A stretch of 64,000 bases of DNA from Blumeriella jaapii (taxonomy: Eukaryota > Ascomycota > Leotiomycetes > Helotiales > Drepanopezizaceae), in the NCBI GenBank assembly GCA_009599575.1, contig VWND01000010.1, positions 248,001 to 312,000 of the forward strand. Reading direction: 5' to 3'. Shown in pieces: positions 1 through 9,903 of the stretch. Position numbers and translations under genes: made by a program. The stretch's first letter is position 1, and every line of letters starts with the position of its first letter. The notes beneath the pieces were generated by a model. The model saw nothing but the letters and a program-made list of their open reading frames with translations. It searched no databases and had not been told where the DNA came from.

Positions 1-915
1 TTTTGACTTGTATCTATCATTTTTCCTTTATTTAATAAACGCTATTTGATTTTTATTTTCCAAACCCCCTCCCCGTATCATGCACCGGTATCATGCACGA
101 TACATGCCTAGGTATGGTTACACACGCGCCAAAAACTCGTTCTTCTGTGTTCACGCCCACTTCTGCTTTCCCACTGTACTGTACTATACTGTACTGGAAG
201 CCATTCACGAGCCTTGATGGGATGCACTAATCTTGCTGTATGCTGTTTTCAGAACGAGGTTAAGCCGGTTGTTTGAAGCAGAAGCAGAAGCAGAAGCAGA
301 AGCAGAAGCAGAAGCAGAAGAAGGAGCAGAAGCAGCAGCAGAAGCGAGAGCAGAAACCCAAGGCAGCAAGTGAGTATCCGCGCTCACCGCATTAGGAACA
401 ACCCACCATTACAGCAAGATCGGCACCAATCCGATACAAAAGGCACTGTAGGTGTCCTTTCGCGTGAAAAGAACCCAACACGCATGCTGGACCCACTTTC
501 TTCCCTTCCCAAGAGAAGGGTGTTTTTATTTGTACAATATTCCGGTTGGCGGGAAAGCCTTACATTACAGGCTCCTCCTTGTTCTCCTTCTACAGTACAG
601 TACAGTACAGTACTATACCCCCTCCTCCTCTACGGAAAATCCAACTGTGCTTACCTACCTATGCATTGCATGTGGCCTGGCACATTCTGTGGGAATAAAA
701 CCTGGACTGCTGTTGAAATATGCTTTTTTCCCTCGACGGCGAGCAACGAATGCGATCGTGGATGTAATTCTGATGAGAAGAGGGATGTAAATCAACATGG
801 ACGAGCAAGCGGATTTAGTGTCTGGCAGAGATCGTATCATTTATCCTCGTTTAGGTTTACTAAGAAGCAAATGGACCTGGTGCAGCAATCAGCGTTGCAT
901 GGTCAGCCTCAACCA
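1..915. other. Gene-free left edge with simple repeats
   Basis: No convincing gene lies here. The plus-strand open frame that begins at 370 is mostly antisense to QTRT2 and has no recognisable domain. The stretch contains short GTAC-rich alternations (TACTGTAC near 174-196 and TACAG repeats near 591-616). Its right part is probably the 3' UTR of the minus-strand QTRT2 gene. Confidence 0.6.
275..346. repeat. GCAGAA hexanucleotide microsatellite
   Basis: About ten near-perfect tandem copies of GCAGAA, degenerating to GCA/GAA triplets at the right end. On the minus strand it gives an artefactual Ser-Ala open frame with no other coding signal. Confidence 0.9.
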
Positions 916-2365
916 TCAGTCGACCATCTCAGCAAACCCCTTGTTCTCCAGCCCGGAAGCCGGTTCCCTGGGCACCGAAGCTCCATCATCCGGACCAACA
1001 CCTCCCAAGTTGCCCCACGCAGGCTTGTTCTTCTTCGCCTGTCCCGGTCCCTCACTCTTAAAATGATATCCTCTCACCCTCGGCCCCTGCCCACTCTTGC
1101 CCGGCAGGTCCGGCTCGTAAGCGCGCGCAAAGTCGGCGCAGTCCGCGTCGAATGTGCCGTTCTGGATACTCTCGCGCACGGCGGCGAAGAACGCCGAGAG
1201 GATGTGGTGGTTGTGGATTTGCAGCAGGACCCAGCCGAGCATCTCTTTGGCCGAGAGCAGGTGCTGCACGTACGCTCTGTGATGGTCGGTGCACGTGTAG
1301 CAGGAACATGAGGGGTCGAGGGGCGTGAGGGATGTCGCGTGGGATACGTGCCACAGGTCGATACCCAGAGGGAGAATCTCAGCGATGCCGTCGAGGGAAG
1401 TGGCGTCGCGTGACGGGCGAGGGAACTGAAAGCTCAAGGCGATTCCAGCATCCGTTGCGAATCCGACGAATGGCACGGTGAAAATGTCCATGCCGTGCGA
1501 GACCTGTCGGAGGATCTGGCGCGGAGATGATGGCTCGTCGAGTGAGAGTCTCGGCAGACGAGCCACGCCTGACGTGGCGGGCATGTCGGGCAAGACATTG
1601 GAATCGTAGAAAGCCAAGCCTGATAGCTCGTGTGCCAGATCGTCCGCGATGCTGTTCACATATTCTGACTGATCTTGAATATCAATTGGGAGTATAGGCG
1701 CGAACACTGCCTGGCCCTCGATCCTTTGCTTGAGAAGCTGCGATAGCCATTCCTGCGTTCGGTCACCCATCTTGAGAAGTCTTTTCGTGCCAGGCTGGGC
1801 CCCGTATGGGACATCAGCCAGGCCTATTGCAACGTCTGGTCGAAGCCTCTCAATGTACGAGATGTAGGTCTGGTTCGACACGACCTGGAATCCCTTGGAG
1901 GTGAAGACAGAGATGGCAGTGTTGCTATTACCAACTGGAGCTAAAACTGCCGGTGTCCGTCGTGGAGCCAGAAGAGTGAATAGATCCCGGGGGAGAGAGG
2001 TGAAGCTATGAAGAGGAGAAGAGCCTGAGGTGTGCAGTATCGGGGGGGTGTCCTCCGTCGCTCTCTCTATGACTGTGATTCTATCAGAACGACGACAGGA
2101 CACGCGACCACGATGGAACAAGCGTACAGTCTTCTAAAGCCATATGAACCCCTCCAAACCGTGTATGGACAGCGAGGACATCTGGTGTGATGTGCGGGAC
2201 GACCCCTCGAGAACCGACAGCAAGAAAGTCCGGCGTGAGGATGTTCTTTCGACCTTGCGAAGAAAGTCTCCCCAGCCTTGGGCCAACCATCATAGGGTCG
2301 ACATGACTTAGGATCTCGAACGTGGGCGCCTTTCCTATCTCCGAGGCTCCATTGAGAGATGGCAT
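916..2365 (-). CDS. QTRT2: Queuine tRNA-ribosyltransferase accessory subunit 2
   Basis: Non-catalytic partner of the eukaryotic tRNA-guanine transglycosylase, which exchanges G34 for queuine in GUN-anticodon tRNAs; the family is often at the mitochondrial outer surface. Two exons (2365-2128 and 2072-916) are joined across a 55-nt intron with donor GTACGC, branch CTGAT and acceptor CAG. Exon lengths sum to 1395 nt, giving 464 aa. The N-terminal exon carries the TGT-type segment with VHMALED at the junction. The zinc site is clear at about residues 335-368: C-x-C-x2-C followed by a histidine cluster (CSCYTC ... HNHH). I see no catalytic-subunit gene nearby. The C-terminal 40 residues are low complexity. 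The start at 2365 is the first in-frame ATG of the conserved segment. Family assignment is firm; the exact N-terminus is less so. Confidence 0.88.
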
Positions 2366-2908
2366 TCTCGGTCTGTATCAAGAGCTCGCGCACGAGAGTT
2401 GATGATGGTAGTTTTGCTGGAAGGTCTGCAGGCCAGCCCCCTCAGAATCGATCGAGATCTTCTGAGACGTTCAGACTCTCTGGACGAGCTTTCATAGACA
2501 TTTCTGTCGAATGAGAGGCAGAGTTGCTGATTTTCTTCTTTCTTGTCGGGAGCCTTGTGTAGAGAAATTCCAAGCGACGGGAAGACAAAAGTTGTTCCGA
2601 GCGCGACGGCGGCTAATAGACGCGCGGCAATCACGCTCGTTTCTCGCTTCGCAGTCTCGGCCATCTCGGCCAGCTTTCATAACAAACTCCCTGTCCGTCA
2701 GGATCGCCCCAATGACTTTTACGTCAACACCCTCGTTTATGTTGACTTCTCCGTGGTATACACCTCCCTAATATCTTGAACAGGCCGCCGAAGCCAAAGA
2801 TTTACTCGCAGTCCCTTGTTCCTCATCATACGAAGACGACCGCGTTCTTGCCTCCGGCCTGCCTGGAACAACACAGGAAGAAGCAGAGCAGTTAGAGCAG
2901 TTCCCGAC
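2366..2908. promoter_or_regulatory. Divergent intergenic region, QTRT2 / LCCL gene
   Basis: A 543-bp head-to-head spacer that must hold both promoters. Short open frames on both strands (for example minus 2664-2335) have no recognisable domain and overlap each other. I see no obvious TATA box or repeat. Confidence 0.5.
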
Positions 2909-4867
2909 ATGGTGCGCCTCAACGACGACGAGGGTAGAGGAGGATATAGACCAGTCGCGGCTGAGGAACATCCTGATGACCCGATCGACGAGTTCACACA
3001 AGCACACAGTCGTACCATTCATATGGGTGACCTCTCCGACGACGACTCTCTTCCAACTCCGCGATTTATGCAAGATCAAAGCTCGTGTCGATACATGGAA
3101 TGGATACCCGTCCCGGTTCGACGTGTGAGCAAGGAAATCGTCCAGTGGGCAAAGGGACCAGATCCGCCGCATATACATACCATTGACACGAAGTTCCCGC
3201 TCGTACAAGAGTTTCCGCTCCGACTTCTAGACCACTACGTACCCAAGAAACGACACAGAATTACACTCTTGATTGCTTTTTACATTACGTGGATCTTGAC
3301 CTTTGCCTTGGTCTTCCGGCAAGGCACCATTGCCACGGAAATCGAGGGATGGGGTTCTCCAATCAATATCGGGTGTGGAAATACGTACTGGGTACCCGGG
3401 AATAGATGTGGATTGAATGGGAACGATTGTCGGCCTTTCAATGGAAGTGGTTTCGCCTTCAGATGTCCGGCGAACTGCGCCAGCGTGAAGGTGCTCAATC
3501 CTCGTGCGGTAGGAGCCCAAGAAATCAACTATCGGCCCATGATAGTCGGGGGACCCTCAGAGGAAGACGAAAGACCAATCTACCGAAGCGACTCCTTCAT
3601 TTGTGGATCAGCTATCCATGCTGGAATAATCGACAACGTCCGGGGAGGCTGCGGAGTGGTCTCCCTCGTAGGAAAGCACAGTAATTACCAGAGCTCGAAA
3701 AAGCATGGCATTGAAAGTATAGCGTTCGACTCGGAGTTTCCATCTTCCTTTGCCTTCCAGTCAGAAACGTCCTGTGAAGCCAAGGATGCACGATGGGGCT
3801 TGCTTTTCGTCTCGCTGACCTTCACAATTCTGCTCTCACTGTTCACAACATCCCCTGCTTTGTTCTTCTTCAGCATCTTCACTGGGGTGTTCTTTCATGT
3901 TGGCCTTGCATCGGATCCTCCGCGCCACTCAACCATAGCAAGCCTGATTTCCAACCTACTCGGGAAATACCTGCCTGCTGCGTTTTGTGCCTTTGTGATA
4001 TATCGCTACATGGGCATCCGAAGGGCGCTCTCTGGACTCACAGCCCAGATCGAAAAGACTGTTCTCTGGTTGGGAGGGCTGTGGTTCGGTGCTCTGACCA
4101 ATTACACCTTGGATTGGATTCCCATCCAGCGTCTCAACGGCCACGATCTCAAGCAGCAGCCCGGTGCTAAACTTGCCCTCGCCCTCATTGTAGCTCTCGT
4201 CGCTTTGATCGTAATCAAGCAAGTGTTCTACTTCCGCCGCGAAGGCCGTCTCATTCGCTACCTGGGCCTCTACGGCATCTTCGTTGGCGCAATCCTCGTC
4301 TCTCTGCTCCTACCGGGACTCAGTCTACGCATCCACCATTACATCCTAGCCCTCCTGCTTTTGCCAGGGACATGTATGCAAACACGCCCTGCACTGCTCT
4401 ACCAGGGCCTGCTCGTCGGTCTCTTCATAAACGGCATCGCGCGCTGGGGCTTCGATGCTGTTCTCCAGACTCCTTTCGATCTGCAGGAGGATGCTCAGCA
4501 TAACTCCAAGCTCCCCATCATCCCACCTCCGAACATCACCCTTGGCGAGGAAATCTCCACCATCTCCTTCTCGTGGTCCACCCCTCCCGAACCTTTCGAT
4601 GGCATCTCAGTGTTGGTTAATGATGTAGAGAGGTTTCGGGGGTATACAGATGAAGGGCTTCCCAGCGATAAGAACTTCGTTTGGGGAAAACAAGGGGACG
4701 AAATGGGTCGGAATGATTATTTCCGGTTTGCGTACATGCAGGGGAGCTTGAGCTGGGATTATACCAAAGCCGGCACCTGGACGAAGGATGGGGGGTGGGT
4801 ACCGATGAAGGCAGGGCCAAGCAGAGTCAAGAGCAGATCGTTAGATGGCGAGGTGTTTGGTGTGTAA
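2909..4867 (+). CDS. LCCL domain-containing multi-pass membrane protein
   Basis: Predicted 652-aa fungal membrane protein of unknown biochemical function. The start at 2909 (context CCGACATGG) is preferred over an upstream in-frame ATG at 2816, whose 31-residue extension is Arg-rich and unlike the family. Residues 1-100 are hydrophilic and acidic. A first membrane segment follows (LLIAFYITWILTFALVF), then a luminal or extracellular LCCL-type region at about residues 140-270 with several cysteines and the hallmark FICGSAIHAGII. About eight more hydrophobic segments follow from about residue 290 to 520. A soluble C-terminal domain (about 540-652) begins near PNITLGEEIS. It is intronless. LCCL domains are named from Limulus factor C, Coch-5b2 and Lgl1, and fungal members are widespread but uncharacterised. 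It is divergent from QTRT2 with no functional link evident. Confidence 0.85.
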   Translation: MVRLNDDEGRGGYRPVAAEEHPDDPIDEFTQAHSRTIHMGDLSDDDSLPTPRFMQDQSSCRYMEWIPVPVRRVSKEIVQWAKGPDPPHIHTIDTKFPLVQEFPLRLLDHYVPKKRHRITLLIAFYITWILTFALVFRQGTIATEIEGWGSPINIGCGNTYWVPGNRCGLNGNDCRPFNGSGFAFRCPANCASVKVLNPRAVGAQEINYRPMIVGGPSEEDERPIYRSDSFICGSAIHAGIIDNVRGGCGVVSLVGKHSNYQSSKKHGIESIAFDSEFPSSFAFQSETSCEAKDARWGLLFVSLTFTILLSLFTTSPALFFFSIFTGVFFHVGLASDPPRHSTIASLISNLLGKYLPAAFCAFVIYRYMGIRRALSGLTAQIEKTVLWLGGLWFGALTNYTLDWIPIQRLNGHDLKQQPGAKLALALIVALVALIVIKQVFYFRREGRLIRYLGLYGIFVGAILVSLLLPGLSLRIHHYILALLLLPGTCMQTRPALLYQGLLVGLFINGIARWGFDAVLQTPFDLQEDAQHNSKLPIIPPPNITLGEEISTISFSWSTPPEPFDGISVLVNDVERFRGYTDEGLPSDKNFVWGKQGDEMGRNDYFRFAYMQGSLSWDYTKAGTWTKDGGWVPMKAGPSRVKSRSLDGEVFGV

Positions 4868-5816
4868 CAGAAGATGGCGTGTCCCCAAAAAGCGCTGCAG
4901 GACAGCGTTTCGAGCGTCTTGTTCAAGAGCGCTTGCCTAATTCCCGTCTATTATAATGTGTAATAGAAGGACTCTTATATCAAGGAAAACTACCAAGTTC
5001 TTTTGGAATTCCTTTGGTCGCCCACGTGCTTCAAGTTGATATTAGTACAAGTAATAACAAGATGAGATAAATATTTACAAATGCATATTTATGTTACATA
5101 TTAACGATAGTCACGTTACTGATAGAAACAAATTCGGTAATAACACATAATATCGTGCCCTTTCCTTATGCTTAAGTTTCCATATGCCCATTGAACAATA
5201 ATCGGACCACGAATGTAGCTGCAAGCCCTCACCCTATCGGCCTCATGATTCTGTACTGTACGATAATTATTTTCATATCAACGGTCTGAATTCATGAGCT
5301 GACGAGGTCTTTGCAAGGATCCACTTGCAGTAGCTCGAGTACGCAAGCTACAAGACCGGGCAAATTTTTTTTTTCTTTTTTTTTTGACAGCTTAAGAACC
5401 CTTTTCGTATCAGACTGATCGCGGCGCTAGGATTGATAACTGCGTCCGCCTTTCAACGCCAGGGAACGAGTCACGTGTCGACTCGTCGATGCTGCGGTGC
5501 TGGTTGAGAAGAGAATGTGAGATAGCTGCAACTTTTTAGCAGATGTGTAGGTAGGTAGGTAGGTATTTTCACGTAGGGACAGGCTTGAGTGTATGTTGTG
5601 GTTGTTGATGTTGTTGATGTTGTTGACGGACGGGACCAGCAGCCTTAATTTTCAGGCTGGCGTACCCGACGTCAACGGCGCTGATCTTGAGGTTTCTATA
5701 TGAGAGAAACACTATACAAGCTTTGTATATCATTTTGCGGAAGCATTGGCGTTTTTGCAACGACTTCAAGAATCACTCCACAGCTTCCAACGTCTTGACA
5801 ACACCTCGCCGACAAG
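4868..5816. other. AT-richer intergenic region
   Basis: No gene seen. It contains a T-rich tract at about 5366-5388, a GGTA tetranucleotide run at 5547-5566 and a TGTTGTTGA-type trinucleotide stretch near 5596-5626. The right end should contain the promoter of the gene starting at 5817. Confidence 0.5.
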
Positions 5817-6833
5817 ATGGCAGGCATCAATGGCTTCGAAACCAACCGGCTGGCAAATCTCACACGGAACGGTGCCCTTCTCGATGCTCTGGGGGTGAAC
5901 CAGCAGGCCAAAATTATACAGGACGAGTCGAAGACAGCAGAGCCCTCGAAGAAAAGACGGAAGATCGAGAAGACGAAAATGGGCATGCCGGCCTCGCGTT
6001 CTTCTGCTCGGATCGCATCTGCGCCTTCGAGACCGACATATGACGAAGACGCGCTTTCCAACGTTCCCACAGGGACCAGAAAGCCTCGTTCTAAAGGGAA
6101 CCAGGTGGGCAGAAGAACTACGAACGGCATCCCGGTGAAGGCGGAGAAGGAAGAGGAGCCGGAAAAACACGAGATGTCTGCGAAAGAGATAGATGAGCTC
6201 CAACAGTCTTGGACCTCGTGGCAGCCAGCAGCTCCGGCCCCAACCCGTGACGAAGCCGGAGTGTTGCATTTCGAGACCCATCCAGACTTCACGCCGAATC
6301 GCACTCCCGAGGAAGTGCTCCGCGAGGGCTGTTTTGGCGGGTCATTCTTTCGGCCCCTCTACTCCAAGAACCTGGCCATCACCGTATCAGGTGATGATCG
6401 GGAGTTGCCCGCGGCGTGGACTGAAGGGCTCGAGGTCGAAACGTACCTCACTTCTCCTAACTACGAGCCAGAAGTGAACAAGTTCAAAGTGGCGTGCGGC
6501 CAGTCGATCGAGGAGTGGGAGTTGGCTGGCTGGATCAACCATGCGTATGATGTGCGAGGCTGGTTCCAGTGGTACTGTCGTTTCTACATGGGGAGGCGAT
6601 GTGAGGATGATGACAGGCAGGTTTCACGGTGGAAGAAGTGCGTCGGTGCAACGGGCAGATGGAGGAGGATGCTGTTGAAGAAGTACGTGAGCGCCGGCGT
6701 CAGGGATGTGTTTGACGATGGGGAAGACGAGGAGCAGGTAGAGGTCAGTCCTGTAATGCATCAGACGTGTCACCATTGGGCGTTCTGTGTCACCCAAGAG
6801 GTTCTGGACGAGTACTGGAAGACAGGCAAATGA
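5817..6833 (+). CDS. Conserved fungal protein, probable nuclear
   Basis: Intronless 338-aa protein; I do not recognise a named domain. Residues 7-26 read FETNRLANLTRNGALLDALG, which resembles the ExxRxxNIxRNxxLLxxLGL motif found near the N-terminus of several fungal chromatin and DNA-associated proteins, including the WD-repeat Cmr1/WDR76 type. A basic stretch (KKRRKIEK, about residues 45-52) looks like a nuclear localisation signal. The C-terminal half is rich in Trp, Tyr, Cys and Arg (for example GWFQWYCRFYMGRRCEDDD, then WKKCVGATGRWRR). It ends with HQTCHHWAF and a VLDEYW motif, which looks like a compact folded domain. Function is not known to me. The start at 5817 follows CAAG and is the first ATG of the frame. 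Confidence 0.75.
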   Translation: MAGINGFETNRLANLTRNGALLDALGVNQQAKIIQDESKTAEPSKKRRKIEKTKMGMPASRSSARIASAPSRPTYDEDALSNVPTGTRKPRSKGNQVGRRTTNGIPVKAEKEEEPEKHEMSAKEIDELQQSWTSWQPAAPAPTRDEAGVLHFETHPDFTPNRTPEEVLREGCFGGSFFRPLYSKNLAITVSGDDRELPAAWTEGLEVETYLTSPNYEPEVNKFKVACGQSIEEWELAGWINHAYDVRGWFQWYCRFYMGRRCEDDDRQVSRWKKCVGATGRWRRMLLKKYVSAGVRDVFDDGEDEEQVEVSPVMHQTCHHWAFCVTQEVLDEYWKTGK

Positions 6834-6836
6834 GCC

Positions 6837-7316
6837 TGGTGGTTGCGGAACCTGTTTGCATATACGCCCAAGCTAGGTTGAAGCATTTGCACGGGTTCGG
6901 CCTCACTTTTCGTAGATCTTGAACCTCGATTGCTTCTACGAAAACAGAAAATCTCAAGATCTAGACTTTTTAATTGAAAAACATATCAGCTTTCAGTAAA
7001 GATTCAAACACGAGGATTGGCGTAAATAGCTTTCGATGCTGGAAAGCAGCTTTTTGTTGTTATCAACGGTTGATATGCCGTACTAATGCCTAAATCCAAT
7101 CGCAATCGTGCTCGTATTAACATTTGGATAATCAATTGGCGATGTGCTCAAATTAATTTTTCAAAAATTTATTTTAATAATCAAGATCGGATTTGCACAA
7201 TCATTCACGAAAGTATTGAACGGTATTTTCTTAAAGCTTATTCATTAAAAGCCAGCGATTAAAAGACCTTTGCTTCGACGACGATCATCTAGCCAGCAAC
7301 TTTCGATCTGAGGGAT
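6837..7316. other. AT-rich convergent 3' spacer
   Basis: About 480 bp between two converging genes, AT-rich around 6950-7260. Nothing coding or clearly repetitive is visible. Confidence 0.5.
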
Positions 7317-9397
7317 CTACTTCTCATCTGCATCTTTCGCGACTTCAGTAGCTTCGGTGGCCTTCTGGGACTTCTCAGACTTCTTCTTCATCTCCTCCTT
7401 TGCTGAAGACGTCTCGCCATTCTCCCCAGCCTCGGCCTCAGATCGTCCATCCTCACTGTCAACTTTCTCTACCTTGATCTTGACCTTGCTTGAATCGGAC
7501 TCCTCATCCTCCTCACTTTCGATCACAAATCTCTTTGCTCTGATCTTGGCGTTGACAGGCTCGGAATCCTCATCATCCTCACTCTCGACCACAACTTTCT
7601 TTGCCTTGGTCTTGACGACGACGGGCTCGGAATCCTCATCCTCGTCACTTACGACCACGACTTTCTTTGCCTTGGTCTTGACGATCACGGGCTCGGAATC
7701 CTCATCCTCCTCACTTTCGACCACAACTTTCTTGACCTTGATCTTGGGCTTGACGGGCTCGGAATCCTCATCCTCCTCACTCTCGACCACGACTTTCTTG
7801 ACCTTGATCTTGGGCTTGACGGGCTCGGAATCCTCATCCTCCTCACTTTCGACCACTCTCTTCCTCTTGTTTCGGGTTCCGCCGGTTTGTGGACGAGGCA
7901 AAACGGTCCCAGCCTTTGCGAAGACACTTGGACCAATCTGCTGCCAAAATTTCTCGTGCGAGATGTATCGGCGGCCTTGAGAATCGAAACGGAAGGGAAG
8001 AGCAGCGTGTCTGCCCTTCGCAGTCAGACCACAGAGCTTTGCCACGTCATCTTTGGTATATGATGCGCCTGGTGCCCAAGCCTTGCTCTCATTCTCGTCT
8101 AAGTAAGTTAGCTATGTTTGCTTATCAACAAGAAGTCTACGAGATCATCGTACCATCGGAACCCATCATAGGTGAATCGACTGCGACCTTTCCTGGCTTA
8201 GACTTTTTTACTATTGAAGAGACAGAGTTAGCCACTTCTGCTTCTCGAAGATAAGTGCGCGAGATCATCGTACCATCCGAACCCTTCATAGGTGAATCGA
8301 CTGCGACCTTTCCTGACCTAAGCTTCTTTGCTATTGAAGAAACAGAGTTAGCCATTCTTGCTTCTCGGAGAGAAATGCTCGAGATCATCGTACCATTGGA
8401 ACCCTTGATAGATGAACCATCGACGGCGACCTTTCCTGACTTGGGAGTCTTTGCTGCTGAAAAGACAGTTAGCAATTTTTGCTTTTCGGAAAGAAATGCG
8501 CGAGATCATCGTACCATCGGAACCCTTGATAGATGAACCCTCGACGGCGACCTTTCCTGACTTGGGAGTCTTTGCTGCTGAAAAGTTAGCCACTATTGCT
8601 TTCTCGGAGAAAAGTGCGCGAGATCATCGTACCATCGGAACCCTTGATAGGTGAATCCTCGACGGCGACCTTTCCTGGCTTAAGCTTCTTTTGCTGCTGA
8701 AAAGTTAGCCACTATTGCTTCTCGGAGAAAAGTGCGCGCGATCATCGTACCATCGGAACCCATCATAGGTGAATCCTCGACGGCGACCTTTCCTGGCTTG
8801 AGCTTCTTTGCTGCTGAAAAGTTAGCCACTATTGCTTCTCGGAGAAAAGTGCGCGCGATCATCGTACCATCGGAACCCATCATAGGTGTATCATTGATGG
8901 CGACCCATCCTGACTTGGAAGTCTTTACTGCTGAAAAGTTAGCCATTCTTGCTTCTCGGAGAGAAGTGCGCGCGATCATCGTACCATCGGAACCCTTGAT
9001 AGGTGTATCATCGACGGCGACCTTTCCTGGCTTGAGCTTCTTTACTGCTGAAGAGTTAGCCACTATTGCTTCTCGGAGAAAAGTGCGCGCGATCATCGTA
9101 CCATCGGAACCCATCATAGGTGAATCATCGGCGGCGACCTTTCCTGGCTTGGGCGTCTTCTCTACTGAAGAGACAGAGTTAGCCACTCTTGCTTCTCCGA
9201 GAGAAGTGCGCGAGATCATCTTACCTGACTCCTTCTTCTCAACCTGCTTCTTCCCGGAGATGCCACCCGATGGAGTCTCTGCTAAGGGGTGGAGTCAGTA
9301 CGTGAGAGCAAGTGACTGCGAAGGAACTTAGCGTACTGTCCTTGGCCAACCAGTCCTCATGTACACCACCAACTGGGGTCCTCTTGGTTCGGACCAT
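7317..9397 (-). CDS. Multi-exon low-complexity protein with nine tandem mini-exons
   Basis: I do not recognise the family. The model has exon 1 (9397-9337), exon 2 (9281-9225), nine tandem mini-exons (9164-9102, 9047-8985, 8930-8868, 8813-8751, 8696-8633, 8577-8515, 8456-8394, 8330-8274, 8210-8154) and a last exon (8098-7317). All eleven introns are 54-63 nt, phase 1, with GTACG or GTAAG donors and GCTAAC-type branch points; the first uses CTGAC. The mini-exons are 63 or 57 nt, so symmetric, except the fifth at 64 nt. Counting it as 63 gives 1455 nt and 484 aa; skipping it gives 463 aa. Each mini-exon encodes a 19-21-residue basic/Ser-Pro peptide containing KPGKVAV...SPMMGSD. The last exon holds a short possibly folded stretch (KLCGLTAKGRH ... 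YISHEKFWQQIG) and then six 22-aa acidic/basic repeats, ending in a Glu/Lys-rich tail. Nuclear localisation is likely from composition only. Transcript data are needed to fix the isoforms. Confidence 0.7.
7471..7866 (-). repeat. 66-bp coding minisatellite, six copies
   Basis: Six tandem 22-codon units in the last exon of the same gene, each alternating an acidic block (ESEEDEDSEP) with a basic block (KPKIKVKK). Copies 1-3 are close; copies 4-6 are increasingly diverged. Acidic Ser-Glu/Asp blocks of this kind are typical casein kinase 2 sites, which is inference. Confidence 0.9.
8099..9224 (-). repeat. Nine-copy tandem exon-plus-intron repeat (~117-120 bp)
   Basis: Each period contains a coding mini-exon followed by a complete intron: donor GTACGATGATC, a CTTCTCGGAGA-like middle, branch GGCTAAC and a pyrimidine-CAG or AATAG acceptor. 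Donor positions recur at 9101, 8984, 8867, 8750, 8632, 8514, 8393, 8273 and 8153. Central units are nearly identical in exon and intron alike, so whole units were duplicated recently. The copies nearest the 3' end of the gene (8330-8154) are shorter and more diverged. Confidence 0.9.
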
Positions 9398-9647
9398 TGT
9401 GTTAGTCTTCGCTCTTGTGCTGGGGGCTGTGGGTTGTGGGTTGTGGGTTGTGGGGTTGTAAGGAAGAAGGTTTCGTGGGGGGGGGAGGACGCCTTTTATG
9501 TGTGAAAACTGGGGTTGTGGGCGCTAGTCTGCGTAACTCATCACGGGGTTTAGCCCTATCTCTTATCTCTATTCGAAAGTTGCTTTCGAATTACTGAAGT
9601 TATTTAATTCGATATAAGGGTGGAGTTCGTCGAAAAAGACTTGATGT

Positions 9648-9903
9648 AAATGGCGGTTCGGCGTTGATGGAATGTCCCATCGATAAGCGAGTTTGTTTAC
9701 TTCGGCTTTGGGCAAGGTTTAGCGAAGCGGGTAACTAGCGTGTTCCGTTTTATGGCTCTGCTTTATCTTTTCTTTCTCGTAAGGCTTTTGTTAAAAATAA
9801 ATCAATAGGATTAATCCAGTGTAGGATTGTGAGAAGAAATTCGTATTAACAACAGTTCAGCGTTAGTAGGATAATTCATCGATAAGCGAGCTTGTTTACT
9901 CGG
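9648..9903. repeat. Pair of RIP-like diverged repeats
   Basis: Segments at about 9648-9707 and 9845-9903 align over about 60 bp around the shared core CATCGATAAGCGAG. Most mismatches are G/A or C/T transitions, as expected of RIP. Confidence 0.6.

Noticed and set aside
370..1311. 313-aa plus-strand open frame
   Set aside because: Its right half is antisense to the QTRT2 zinc-site exon, its left half is low complexity, and it has no domain.
2335..2664. 109-aa minus-strand frame starting MAETAKRETS
   Set aside because: It overlaps the QTRT2 start and competing plus-strand frames and shows no domain; treated as promoter DNA.
8099..9224. Regular ~117-bp repeats resembling a CRISPR array
   Set aside because: There are no short repeats separated by unique spacers. 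The whole period is repeated, it holds coding and splice signals, and the DNA is eukaryotic.
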